From positions 5,323,501-5,387,500 of the forward strand of contig NZ_CP108006.1 of NCBI RefSeq assembly GCF_036127095.1: DNA of 64,000 bases, given 5' to 3'. This DNA comes from Streptomyces sp. NBC_00335 (lineage in GTDB: Bacteria; Actinomycetota; Actinomycetes; Streptomycetales; Streptomycetaceae). Below, piece by piece: positions 23,238 to 31,155 of the stretch. Numbering within the stretch: position 1 is the first letter of the stretch; the number at the start of each line of letters is the position of its first letter. The position numbers were made by a program, and so were the translations under genes. The notes under the pieces were generated by a model. It did no database searches and was not told the DNA's origin. It was given only the letters and a program-made list of their open reading frames with translations.

Positions 23238-24875
23238 ATGGACCTGATCCCCGTACCCCAGGTCGCGGTTCCGGACGGGGGCGGCCGCCGCCTCGTGCTG
23301 GGGCCCGAGCCGGTCCTGACGGCCGGGCCGGGCTCCGAGGGAGTCGCCCGGTGGCTGCGCCGGGAGCTGGGTTCCGCCACCGGCTGGAGCCTGCCGGCCG
23401 CGGCGGCCGGTGCGCGCGGCGACGTACGGCTGCGGATCGATCCGGAAGGCGCCGGCGAACTCGGGCCGGAGTCCTACGGGATCACCGTCGACGCCGACGG
23501 AGTGGAGCTGACCGGCGCGAGCCCGGCCGGGCTGTTCTGGGCCGCCCAGACGCTGCGTCAGCTCCTGGGCCCCGACGCCTACCGGAAGGCCCCGCTGCCC
23601 GGCCGGACCTGGAGCCTGCCGTACGTGGGCATCGCGGACGGCCCCCGCTTCGCGTGGCGCGGCCTGATGCTCGACGTCGCCCGGCACTTCCTGCCCAAGG
23701 ACGCGGTGCTGCGGTACATCGACCTGCTCGCCGCCCACAAGCTCAACGTGCTCCACCTGCACCTGACGGACGATCAGGGCTGGCGGGTCGAGATCAAGCG
23801 CTACCCGAGGCTCACCGAGGTCGGCGCGTGGCGGGCCCGCAGCCGGTGGGGCCACCGGGCCTCGCCGCTGTGGAACGAGACCCCGCACGGCGGCTTCTAC
23901 ACCCAGGACGACCTGCGCGAGATCGTCGCGTACGCGGCGGAGCGGCACGTGCGGGTGGTGCCGGAGATCGACGTGCCGGGGCACTCGCAGGCCGCGATCG
24001 CCGCGTACCCGGAGCTCGGGAACACCGACGTCGTGGACACGGCCGCACTCGGGGTGTGGGACGACTGGGGCATCAACGAGAACGTGCTCGCGCCCACCGA
24101 GGCCGTCCTGCGGTTCTACGAGGGGGTCTTCGAGGAACTGCTGGAGCTGTTCCCGGCCGAGGTCTCGCCCTTCGTGCACATCGGCGGCGACGAGTGCCCC
24201 AAGGCGCAGTGGAAGGCCTCCGCGGTCGCGCAGGAGCGGATCCGCGAGCTGGGGGTCGACGGCGAGGACGGTCTGCAGTCCTGGTTCATCCGGCACTTCG
24301 ACGGCTGGCTCGCCGAGCGCGGCCGCCGGCTCATCGGCTGGGACGAGATCCTGGAGGGCGGCCTGGCTCCGGGAGCGGCCGTGTCCTCCTGGCGCGGCTA
24401 CGCGGGCGGCATCGCCGCCGCCGAGGCCGGCCACGACGTGGTGATGTGCCCCGAGCAGCAGGTGTACCTGGACCACCGTCAGGCGGGCGGCGGGGACGAG
24501 CCGATGCCCATCGGGTACGTACGGACATTGGAGGATGTGTACCGGTTCGAACCGGTACCGCCGAAGTTGTCCGAAGAGGCCGCCGCCCACGTGCTGGGCG
24601 CGCAGGCCAACGTGTGGACCGAGGTGATGGAGGACCAGAGCCGCGTCGACTACCAGGCGTTCCCGCGCCTCACCGCCTTCGCCGAGGTGGTGTGGTCCCG
24701 GCTGCCGCGGCCCGAGGAGCGGGACTACGCGGACTTCGAGGCGCGGATGACGGCGCACTACCGGCGCCTGGACGCCCTCGGGGTCGGCTACCGGCCGCCG
24801 GGCGGCCCGTTGCCGTGGCAGCGCAGGCCCGGAGTGCTCGGCCGCCCGATCGAGGGAGCGCCCCCGAACGTGTGA
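23238..24875 (+). CDS. Beta-N-acetylhexosaminidase, GH20
   Basis: The enzyme removes terminal GlcNAc/GalNAc from chito-oligosaccharides or glycoconjugates. Residues 1-125 form the GH20b domain, followed by the TIM barrel (FAWRGLMLDVARHFLP, LNVLHLHLTDDQGWRVEI, VPEIDVPGHSQAAI). The catalytic pair is D318-E319 in IGGDECPK, used in substrate-assisted catalysis. No signal peptide is visible, so it probably acts inside the cell on imported sugars. The ATG at 23238 lies shortly after GAAGGG. There is no obvious co-transcribed partner. Confidence 0.93.
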   Translation: MDLIPVPQVAVPDGGGRRLVLGPEPVLTAGPGSEGVARWLRRELGSATGWSLPAAAAGARGDVRLRIDPEGAGELGPESYGITVDADGVELTGASPAGLFWAAQTLRQLLGPDAYRKAPLPGRTWSLPYVGIADGPRFAWRGLMLDVARHFLPKDAVLRYIDLLAAHKLNVLHLHLTDDQGWRVEIKRYPRLTEVGAWRARSRWGHRASPLWNETPHGGFYTQDDLREIVAYAAERHVRVVPEIDVPGHSQAAIAAYPELGNTDVVDTAALGVWDDWGINENVLAPTEAVLRFYEGVFEELLELFPAEVSPFVHIGGDECPKAQWKASAVAQERIRELGVDGEDGLQSWFIRHFDGWLAERGRRLIGWDEILEGGLAPGAAVSSWRGYAGGIAAAEAGHDVVMCPEQQVYLDHRQAGGGDEPMPIGYVRTLEDVYRFEPVPPKLSEEAAAHVLGAQANVWTEVMEDQSRVDYQAFPRLTAFAEVVWSRLPRPEERDYADFEARMTAHYRRLDALGVGYRPPGGPLPWQRRPGVLGRPIEGAPPNV

Positions 24876-24949
24876 CGAGCCCTTCCGGGGATGAGCCGCG
24901 GTGGCGGCACAGCGGCGGCGCCGGCGGGGAACGCGGCGCCGCCCGCGCG

Positions 24950-25037
24950 GGATCGAGGCCGGATCGAGGCCGGAGCGAGACCCGATCACGGCCGGATCCC
25001 AGCCCGGTCGCGGCCGGATCACGGCGTGATCGCGCTG
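24950..25037. repeat. 11-bp-phased repeat array (8 units, 88 bp)
   Basis: Eight degenerate units start GGATCGAGGCC, GGATCGAGGCC, GGAGCGAGACC, CGATCACGGCC and so on. Two units are 12 and 10 bp, keeping the overall phase at exactly 88 bp. The array lies in the 368-nt gap between the hexosaminidase gene and the xanthine-dehydrogenase-like operon. An ORF across it (24891-25247) is Arg/Gly-rich with no homology signs. The rest of the gap shows only the weak promoter annotated separately. Confidence 0.6.
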
Positions 25038-25159
25038 GTGGTGCGGGGGCCGTGCGGGGGCCCGTACGGGGGCTGCGCGCAGGGCTTCGCGGGGGTGGTG
25101 CGCCGGTGGTGCGCGGGCGGTGGACCCTCGCGTCCGGTGCTCCGGAAGATGTGCCAGAG

Positions 25160-25190
25160 TTGCCACCTCCCGGCGGTGAGCACGTACCGT
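25160..25190 (+). promoter_or_regulatory. Weak candidate promoter of the xanthine-dehydrogenase-like operon
   Basis: TTGCCA (25160-25165) and TACCGT (25185-25190) are 19 nt apart, with the TTG start 53 nt downstream. The spacing is longer than ideal. Confidence 0.3.
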
Positions 25191-25243
25191 ACGGCGGACA
25201 GGCGTGAGCGCCGGGACCGGGACATCGGGAAGGGGCAGCTGGG

Positions 25244-26167
25244 TTGACCACGCACGCACCGCAGGCACGGGATTCGTCCCAGGGGCCCCGCAGCGACCCG
25301 CGGGCGGGGAACGCGGCGCAGTCCGTGACGCTGCCGGCCTCGCTCGACGAGGCCGTGGCGGCGCTCGCGGCCATGCCCGCCGCCGTCCCCGTGGCGGGCG
25401 GCACCGACCTCATGGCCGCCGTCAACGCGGGACTCCTGCGCCCCGCCGCCCTGGTGGGCCTCGGCCGGATCAACGAGATCCGCGGCTGGCAGTACCAGGA
25501 CGGCCACGCGCTCCTCGGCGCCGGCCTCACGCACGCGCGCATGGGCCGGCCGGACTTCGCCGCCCTCATCCCGGCCCTGGCCGCCGCCGCGCGCGCCTCG
25601 GGCCCGCCGCAGATCCGCAACGCCGGCACGCTGGGCGGCAACATCGCCACGGCCGCGCCGACCGGTGACGCGCTGCCCGTGCTGGCCGCGCTGGAGGCCG
25701 TGCTCGTCATCGTCGGACCCGGCGGATCGCGGCGCGAGATCCCGGTCTCGCACCTGCTCGCCGGCCGGGAGATGCTCCGCCCCGGAGAGCTGATCGGCTT
25801 CGTGCGGGTGCCGTTGCTGCACGCGCCGCAGGTGTTCCTCAAGGCCACGGGACGTACGGGACCGGGGCGCGCGGTGGCGTCCGTGGGACTCGTACTGGAC
25901 CCCGCGCGCCGGGGCGTGCGCTGCGCGATCGGCGCGGTCGCCCCGATGCCGCTGCGGCCGCTGGAAGCCGAGCAGTGGGTTGCTTCGTTGATCGACTGGG
26001 ACGGGGACCGCAGTCTGGCCCCCGAGGCGCTGGAAGCCTTCGGCGAGTACGTCGCGGCGGCGTGCGTCCCCGACCAGGGGGAGCCGGTGGCTCCCGCAGT
26101 ACTGCATTTGCGGCGGACGGTGGCCGTGCTGGCACGGAGGGCCCTGGGGAGGGCGCTGAGCTCATGA
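25244..26167 (+). CDS. Xanthine dehydrogenase family, FAD-binding subunit
   Basis: This is the medium, FAD-carrying subunit of a three-subunit molybdenum hydroxylase; it passes electrons from the Fe-S clusters to NAD or another acceptor. It shows the two FAD motifs PVAGGTDLMAAVNAG and IRNAGTLGGNIATAAPTGDALP, and a CO-dehydrogenase-type C-terminal domain. The 307 residues fit the family. The TTG at 25244 is chosen because GGAAGGGG stands upstream and the frame's homology begins soon after; about 27 residues of low-complexity sequence lead in. The stop overlaps the next ATG (ATGA). Confidence 0.9.
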   Translation: MTTHAPQARDSSQGPRSDPRAGNAAQSVTLPASLDEAVAALAAMPAAVPVAGGTDLMAAVNAGLLRPAALVGLGRINEIRGWQYQDGHALLGAGLTHARMGRPDFAALIPALAAAARASGPPQIRNAGTLGGNIATAAPTGDALPVLAALEAVLVIVGPGGSRREIPVSHLLAGREMLRPGELIGFVRVPLLHAPQVFLKATGRTGPGRAVASVGLVLDPARRGVRCAIGAVAPMPLRPLEAEQWVASLIDWDGDRSLAPEALEAFGEYVAAACVPDQGEPVAPAVLHLRRTVAVLARRALGRALSS

Positions 26168-28182
26168 GTGAGAACGAGAACACGGGTACCGCGGGTCCGA
26201 CGGGGTCCACGGGTCCCCACTGGGGCTGGGAGCCGGTGCCGCACGGCGGCGAGTACGACTCCGACGCGACCGCCTTCGTGAAACTGCCGCAGGACATGCT
26301 GGACGCGCTCGGCACCGGGGAGCCCCTCGCGGCCCCCGGGCACGGCTACGTGCCGCCGCCGATGATCGTGCCGCTGGGTACGGGGAGTACGGATCCGGCG
26401 GCCACGGGCACGTGGACGATCCCGGTGCAGTGGCCGGAGGCCGGCGCGTCGGCTCCGGTGGACGCGGGTGCGGGCGCGGGAGGTTCGGGGTCCGCGGCGC
26501 GGGCTCCGATCCCGGCGTCGGTGCCGATCCCTGCATCGGTGGCCGCGGCCTTCGCGGATCCGGCGGCGGAGCCGGTGGCCGAGCCCGTCGCGGAGACCTT
26601 CGGGCAGCCCCACGCGGAGCCTTTCGCGGAGTCCTTCGCAGAGCCTTTCGGCGAGCCCTTCGGCGAGCCCTTCGCGGGGAACCGGGCCGCGGTGCACGAG
26701 CCGGGGTCCACCGCCGAGTGGCGGTTCCCCGAGGCGGAGGCGAGCGACGTGTGGACGCCCGGAGGCGCGGGCGACACGGGCAGCTTCGGGCAGCTCGCGG
26801 CCTCGGCCGACTGGAGCCGGGCCCCCGCGACACTGCCCGGCGGGGCCGCGGCTCCGTGGGCGGCCCATCCGGACTTCGAGGGCGCGCGCGGGTACGTGGC
26901 GCAGCAGCCGGGCGGGGACGGGCCGGGCTCGGACGGGCCGCGTTCCGACGGTGCGGGGTCCGAGGGTCTGGGTTCCGACCCGCTGGGCTCCGGGGTGTTC
27001 CCCGGGGTCTTCGCACCGGCCGGCGGATCCTTCGGCTCGGGCCCGGGGCGCGGACCGCGCGTGCTGGGCGGCCCGGGGGTCGGTACCCCGCTGGACGGGG
27101 AGCCGGGCTACCCGGCCCCGCACGACATCGAAGCCGCCCACGGTCCGGCGCAGGTCCCGGACTCGGGGGAGCGGCCGCATCCGGGGGGCGAGGGCGAAGC
27201 CCGGGGTGACGAAGCCCGGGGTGGCGAGGAAGCCCGGGGTGCTGACGGAGCGCGGAGCGCTGACGGAGCCGGGGCCGTCGAGGTCGAGGGGGTCGCGGGC
27301 GAAGCCGCGGATCCGGCCGGAGCCGGGGCCGTCGAGGCGCAGCAGGGTGACGGCGGAGCCGTGCCGGCCGGCGGCGAAGCCGGGGCCGCGCCCGCGCCGG
27401 GTACGGAGGACGCCGACCTGGCTGTCCAGGCGGCTTCTGCGGAGACGGCCGAAGGGGTTTCGGGCGAGCGGGCGACGTACGAGGAAGAAGACGCCGATGC
27501 GGCGGACGCCGCGGCCGTCGCACATCACGAGCACCCGTCGGCCTCCTACGTCCTGCGCGTCAACGGCGCCGACCGCCCCGTCACCGGCGCGTGGATCGGC
27601 GAGTCCCTCCTCTACGTGCTGCGCGAGCGCCTCGGCCTCGCCGGCGCCAAGGACGGCTGCTCGCAGGGCGAATGCGGCGCCTGCGCCGTGCAGGTCGACG
27701 GCCGGCTCGTCGCCTCCTGCCTCGTCCCGGCGGCCACCGCGGCGGGCAGCGAGGTCCGGACCGTGGAAGGTCTCGCGACCGACGGGGAACTGTCGGACGT
27801 ACAAGAGGCGTTGTGCAGGTCGGGTGCGGTGCAGTGCGGGTTCTGCGTCCCCGGCATGGCCATGACCATCCACGATCTGCTGGAAGGCAACCACGCCCCC
27901 AGCGAGCTGGAGACCCGCCAGGCCCTGTGCGGCAACCTCTGCCGCTGCTCCGGCTACTCGGGCGTCATCGAGGCCGTGCGCGAGGTCGTGGCCGAGCGCG
28001 GATCGGCGGCCGAAGCGGCCGCCGCGGCCTCCGCCGAGGCCCGGATCCCGCACCAGGCCCCGCCGGGCGAGGGCGGCGTCCACGGCATGCAGGGCAACGA
28101 GGGCAACCACGGCGACCAGGGCAACCAGGGGAACCACGGGATGCAGGGCAACCACGGCAACCACGAGGGAGGCACGGCGTGA
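26164..28182 (+). CDS. Xanthine dehydrogenase family, [2Fe-2S] subunit with a 459-residue disordered N-terminal extension
   Basis: The functional small subunit occupies only residues 460-625: a plant-type ferredoxin domain with C499, C504, C507 and C519 (CSQGECGAC) and a second cluster domain (CGFC, then CGNLCRCSGYSG). Family members are normally 150-200 residues; this one has 672. The first 459 residues are predicted disordered, rich in Gly, Ala, Pro and Glu, with a four-residue EPFAE/EPFGE-like repeat near residues 138-175. The C-terminus ends in repeats of the type QGNHGN with several His. The ATG at 26164 overlaps the preceding stop and there is no stop between, so the extension is real unless an internal start is used. 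Confidence 0.85.
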   Translation: MSENENTGTAGPTGSTGPHWGWEPVPHGGEYDSDATAFVKLPQDMLDALGTGEPLAAPGHGYVPPPMIVPLGTGSTDPAATGTWTIPVQWPEAGASAPVDAGAGAGGSGSAARAPIPASVPIPASVAAAFADPAAEPVAEPVAETFGQPHAEPFAESFAEPFGEPFGEPFAGNRAAVHEPGSTAEWRFPEAEASDVWTPGGAGDTGSFGQLAASADWSRAPATLPGGAAAPWAAHPDFEGARGYVAQQPGGDGPGSDGPRSDGAGSEGLGSDPLGSGVFPGVFAPAGGSFGSGPGRGPRVLGGPGVGTPLDGEPGYPAPHDIEAAHGPAQVPDSGERPHPGGEGEARGDEARGGEEARGADGARSADGAGAVEVEGVAGEAADPAGAGAVEAQQGDGGAVPAGGEAGAAPAPGTEDADLAVQAASAETAEGVSGERATYEEEDADAADAAAVAHHEHPSASYVLRVNGADRPVTGAWIGESLLYVLRERLGLAGAKDGCSQGECGACAVQVDGRLVASCLVPAATAAGSEVRTVEGLATDGELSDVQEALCRSGAVQCGFCVPGMAMTIHDLLEGNHAPSELETRQALCGNLCRCSGYSGVIEAVREVVAERGSAAEAAAAASAEARIPHQAPPGEGGVHGMQGNEGNHGDQGNQGNHGMQGNHGNHEGGTA

Positions 28183-30512
28183 GCGCCCACGACGCGGCGA
28201 CGGTCCCGGCAGCGGTCACGACACCGGTTTCCGAGGGCGCGGAGCCGGCGGAGTCGGCCGTCCCGCGCGGCATCGGCGCGTCCGTCTCGGCCACCGACAC
28301 CCGGGCCAAGACCGAGGGCACCTTCCCCTACGCCGCCGACCTGTGGGCCGAGGGCCTCCTCTGGGCCGCCGTGCTGCGCTCTCCGCACGCCCACGCCCGC
28401 ATCCTCTCCATCGACACCTCCGCCGCCGCCGAAATGCCCGGCGTGCGGGCCGTCGTCACCCACGCCGACGTCCCCGGCGCCACCACGCACGGCCGCCGCA
28501 TCGCCGACCGGCCCGTCTTCGCGCACGACGTGGTCCGCCACCACGGCGAGCCCATCGCCGCCGTCGCCGCCGACCACCCGGACACCGCACGCCTCGCGGC
28601 CGCCGCGATCGCCGTCGAGTACGAGCTCCTCGACCCGGTCACCGACCCCGAACAGGCCTTCGGCGCCCCCGACCTGCACCCCGACGGCAACCTGATCCGG
28701 CACATCCCGCTGCGCTACGGCGACCCCGAAGCCACCGGCGAGTTCGTCGTCGAGGGCCTCTACCGCATCGGCCGCCAAGACCCCGCCCCCATCGGCGCCG
28801 AGGCCGGACTGGCCGTACCGCGCCCCGACGGCGGCGTGGAGATCTACACCGCCTCCACCGACCCGCACACCGACCGCGACCTGGCCGCCGCCTGCTTCGG
28901 CCTCGAACCGGACCGCGTACGGGTCGTGGTCACCGGGGTCCCCGGCGCGACGGCCGACCGCGAGGACGCCGCCTTCCAGCTCCCGCTGGGCCTGCTCGCC
29001 CTGCGCACCGGCTGCCCGGTCAAACTGGCCGCCACCCGCGAGGAGTCCTTCCTCGGCCACCCCCACCGCCACCCGACGCTGCTGCGCTACCGCCACCACG
29101 CGGACGCCGACGGCCGGCTGGTCAAGGTCGAGGCCCAGATCCTGATGGACGCGGGCGCGTACGCGGACGCCTCCTCGGAATCCCTCGCGGCAGCCGTGGC
29201 CTTCGCCTGCGGCCCGTACGTGGTCCCGCACGCCTTCGTCGAAGGCTGGGCGGTCCGTACGAACAACCCCCCGTCGGGCCACGTGCGCGGCGAAGGCGCC
29301 ATGCAGGTCTGCGCGGCCTACGAGGGCCAGATGGACAAGCTGGCGGCCGCCCTCGGCATGGACGGCGCCGAACTGCGCCTGCGCAACGTCCTGGCCACCG
29401 GCGACCTGCTCCCGACCGGCCAGACGGTCACCTGCCCCGCCCCCGTCGCGGAACTCCTGCGCGCGGTGCGCGACCACGAACTGCCCGCCCTCCCCAAGGA
29501 CACCCCGGAGGAGGAGTGGCTGCTCCCGGGCGGCCTGGAGGGCGCGGGCGAGCCGGGCGCGGTACGGCGCGGCGTCGGGTACGGGGTCGGCATGGTCCAC
29601 ATGCTCGGCGCGGAGGGCACCGACGAGGTGTCCACGGCGACCGTGAAGATCGTCGGCGGCGCGGCCACGGTCATCTGCGCGGCCGTCGACACCGGCCAGG
29701 GCTTCTCCACGCTCGCCCGCCAGATCGTCCAGGAGACCCTGGGCGTGGACGAGGTCGTCACCGCCCCGGTCGACACCGACCAGCCGCCGGCGGGCCCCTC
29801 CGCCCACGGCCGCCACACCTGGGTCTCGGGCGGCGCCGTCGAGCGGGCCGCGAAGATGGTCCGTACGCAGCTCCTCCAGCCGATGGCCCACAAGCTCGGC
29901 ATGTCCACCGAACTCCTCCAGATCGCGGATGGCCGGATCACGTCGTACGACGGAGCCTTCTCCACGACCGTCGCGGAAGCGATGGAGGGCAAGGAACTTT
30001 GGGCCACCGCCCAGTGCCGCCCCCACCCGACGGAGCCGCTGGACGGCGACGGCCAGGGCGACGCCTTCGTCGGCCTCGCCTTCTGCGCGATCCGCGCGGT
30101 GGTCGACGTGGACATCGAGCTCGGCTCGGTACGCGTCGTGGAACTCGCGGTCGCCCAGGACGTCGGCCGCGTCCTCAACCCCCGCCAGCTGGCGGCCCGT
30201 ATCGAAGCGGGCGTCATCCAGGGCGTCGGCGCGGCCCTGACGGAGAACCTCCGCACCGCCTCGGGCCTGATCCGCCACCCCGACCTCACGGGCTACGCCC
30301 TGCCCACTTCCCTGGACGCCCCGACGGTCCGCATCGTCAAACTCGTCGAGGAACGCGACGTGGTGGCCCCCTTCGGAGCCAAGCCGGCGAGCGCCGTCCC
30401 GGTGGTCACGGCCCCCGCGGCGGTGGCCTCGGCGGTCCGCGCGGCCACGGGCCGCCCGGTCAACAGGCTCCCGATCCGGCCATCGGCGGCAGTGGCGGCG
30501 CCCAACTCGTAA
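28179..30512 (+). CDS. Xanthine dehydrogenase family, molybdopterin-binding subunit with altered active-site motifs
   Basis: The large subunit should hold the molybdenum cofactor and hydroxylate a purine or aldehyde. The fold is clear: an N-terminal Ald_Xan_dh domain (TFPYAADLWAEGLLWAAVLRSPHAH-type), the GQG cofactor motif in VDTGQGFSTLARQ, and the late DVGRVLNPRQL segment. However, the usual GGGFGGK loop is VTGVPGATADREDA (from about residue 251). The C-terminal GAKGVGE motif that carries the catalytic Glu reads FGAKPASA (residues 732-739). RGFG is RGEG. The GTG at 28179 overlaps the previous stop by four bases. It could be a specialised or non-hydroxylating member. Confidence 0.85.
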   Translation: MSAHDAATVPAAVTTPVSEGAEPAESAVPRGIGASVSATDTRAKTEGTFPYAADLWAEGLLWAAVLRSPHAHARILSIDTSAAAEMPGVRAVVTHADVPGATTHGRRIADRPVFAHDVVRHHGEPIAAVAADHPDTARLAAAAIAVEYELLDPVTDPEQAFGAPDLHPDGNLIRHIPLRYGDPEATGEFVVEGLYRIGRQDPAPIGAEAGLAVPRPDGGVEIYTASTDPHTDRDLAAACFGLEPDRVRVVVTGVPGATADREDAAFQLPLGLLALRTGCPVKLAATREESFLGHPHRHPTLLRYRHHADADGRLVKVEAQILMDAGAYADASSESLAAAVAFACGPYVVPHAFVEGWAVRTNNPPSGHVRGEGAMQVCAAYEGQMDKLAAALGMDGAELRLRNVLATGDLLPTGQTVTCPAPVAELLRAVRDHELPALPKDTPEEEWLLPGGLEGAGEPGAVRRGVGYGVGMVHMLGAEGTDEVSTATVKIVGGAATVICAAVDTGQGFSTLARQIVQETLGVDEVVTAPVDTDQPPAGPSAHGRHTWVSGGAVERAAKMVRTQLLQPMAHKLGMSTELLQIADGRITSYDGAFSTTVAEAMEGKELWATAQCRPHPTEPLDGDGQGDAFVGLAFCAIRAVVDVDIELGSVRVVELAVAQDVGRVLNPRQLAARIEAGVIQGVGAALTENLRTASGLIRHPDLTGYALPTSLDAPTVRIVKLVEERDVVAPFGAKPASAVPVVTAPAAVASAVRAATGRPVNRLPIRPSAAVAAPNS

Positions 30513-30546
30513 CCTTGTGACCCTGATTGCACCTGCAACCCGGAAC

Positions 30547-30575
30547 TTGGGCCTGTCGGCGTCTGTCGATAGAGT
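30547..30575 (+). promoter_or_regulatory. Promoter of the type VII-like module
   Basis: TTGGGC (30547-30552) and TAGAGT (30570-30575) are separated by 17 nt, a good vegetative streptomycete match, about 80 nt before the first start codon. Confidence 0.5.
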
Positions 30576-30657
30576 GTTTGTGGACACTGGCGACGTGCGT
30601 GTGCGAATGCGCGCGAAGCCGTGCGAACGGGGACGACGGGGAGTCGGGGAGGCCATC

Positions 30658-31155
30658 GTGGCAGTGGACTATGGGCCGGGCGTGTTCGGAGTGGACTTCG
30701 GTGTGGGCGTTGCCTCGCCGGCGGCTCTGGGCGCGCTCCAGGTCGAATACGAATCGCTGACGGACTACAAGAAGCGGGTCGACGGTCTGCTGGCGAAGCT
30801 GGTCGAGTCTCCGGCGAGCGACAAGAAACTGGCGGACGGCACCCTCCCGGAGAACTCCCTGGGCGAGGGCTTCGCGGAGGCCAAGCGGCTGTTCACGGCC
30901 TACTCGAACGTGCACACGCAGTTGCTCGCGCTGTCGAAGGGGCTGGCTGACCAGATCGAGGGGCTCAGCTTCGCGATTCAGACGAGCCACGGCGGTTTCG
31001 AGGGCGTTGACGAGGACACGAAGCGGCGGATGCTGGCGATCAGCAAGCAGGCCGACGCGAACTACGTCCCGGAACGGGACCCGTTGGCGCCGCCGCCTCC
31101 GCACAGCTCGGCTTCGCACGGAGGCTCGTCGGCAGAAACTCAGGTGGACTTCTGA
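30658..31155 (+). CDS. Helical protein, first gene of the type VII-like module (165 aa)
   Basis: The product is not a recognised family to me. It is mostly helical and amphipathic (ALQVEYESLTDYKKRVDGLL; FAEAKRLFTAYSNVHTQLLAL), ending in a Pro/Ser-rich tail, a plan shared by small type VII chaperones and substrates, although no WxG is present. A strong GGGGAGG lies five bases before the GTG at 30658. The stop codon overlaps the next ATG by one base (TGATG), so translation is coupled to the WXG/PPE-like gene. Confidence 0.75.
   Translation: MAVDYGPGVFGVDFGVGVASPAALGALQVEYESLTDYKKRVDGLLAKLVESPASDKKLADGTLPENSLGEGFAEAKRLFTAYSNVHTQLLALSKGLADQIEGLSFAIQTSHGGFEGVDEDTKRRMLAISKQADANYVPERDPLAPPPPHSSASHGGSSAETQVDF

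Noticed and set aside
24891..25247. 118-codon plus-strand ORF over the 11-bp repeat array
   Set aside because: Arg/Gly-rich, spans repeats, overlaps the next start, and has no ribosome site or family signature.
24670..28164. Very long minus-strand open frame (over 1,100 codons) opposite the hexosaminidase and xanthine-dehydrogenase genes
   Set aside because: It mirrors the G/C-biased third positions of real plus-strand genes with clear motifs; its translation is low-complexity with no domain. The same holds for other long antisense frames across the window.
26164..28182. CRISPR-like or coding-repeat array in the Fe-S subunit gene
   Set aside because: The EPFAE and QGN/HGN repeats are in-frame protein repeats without spacers.
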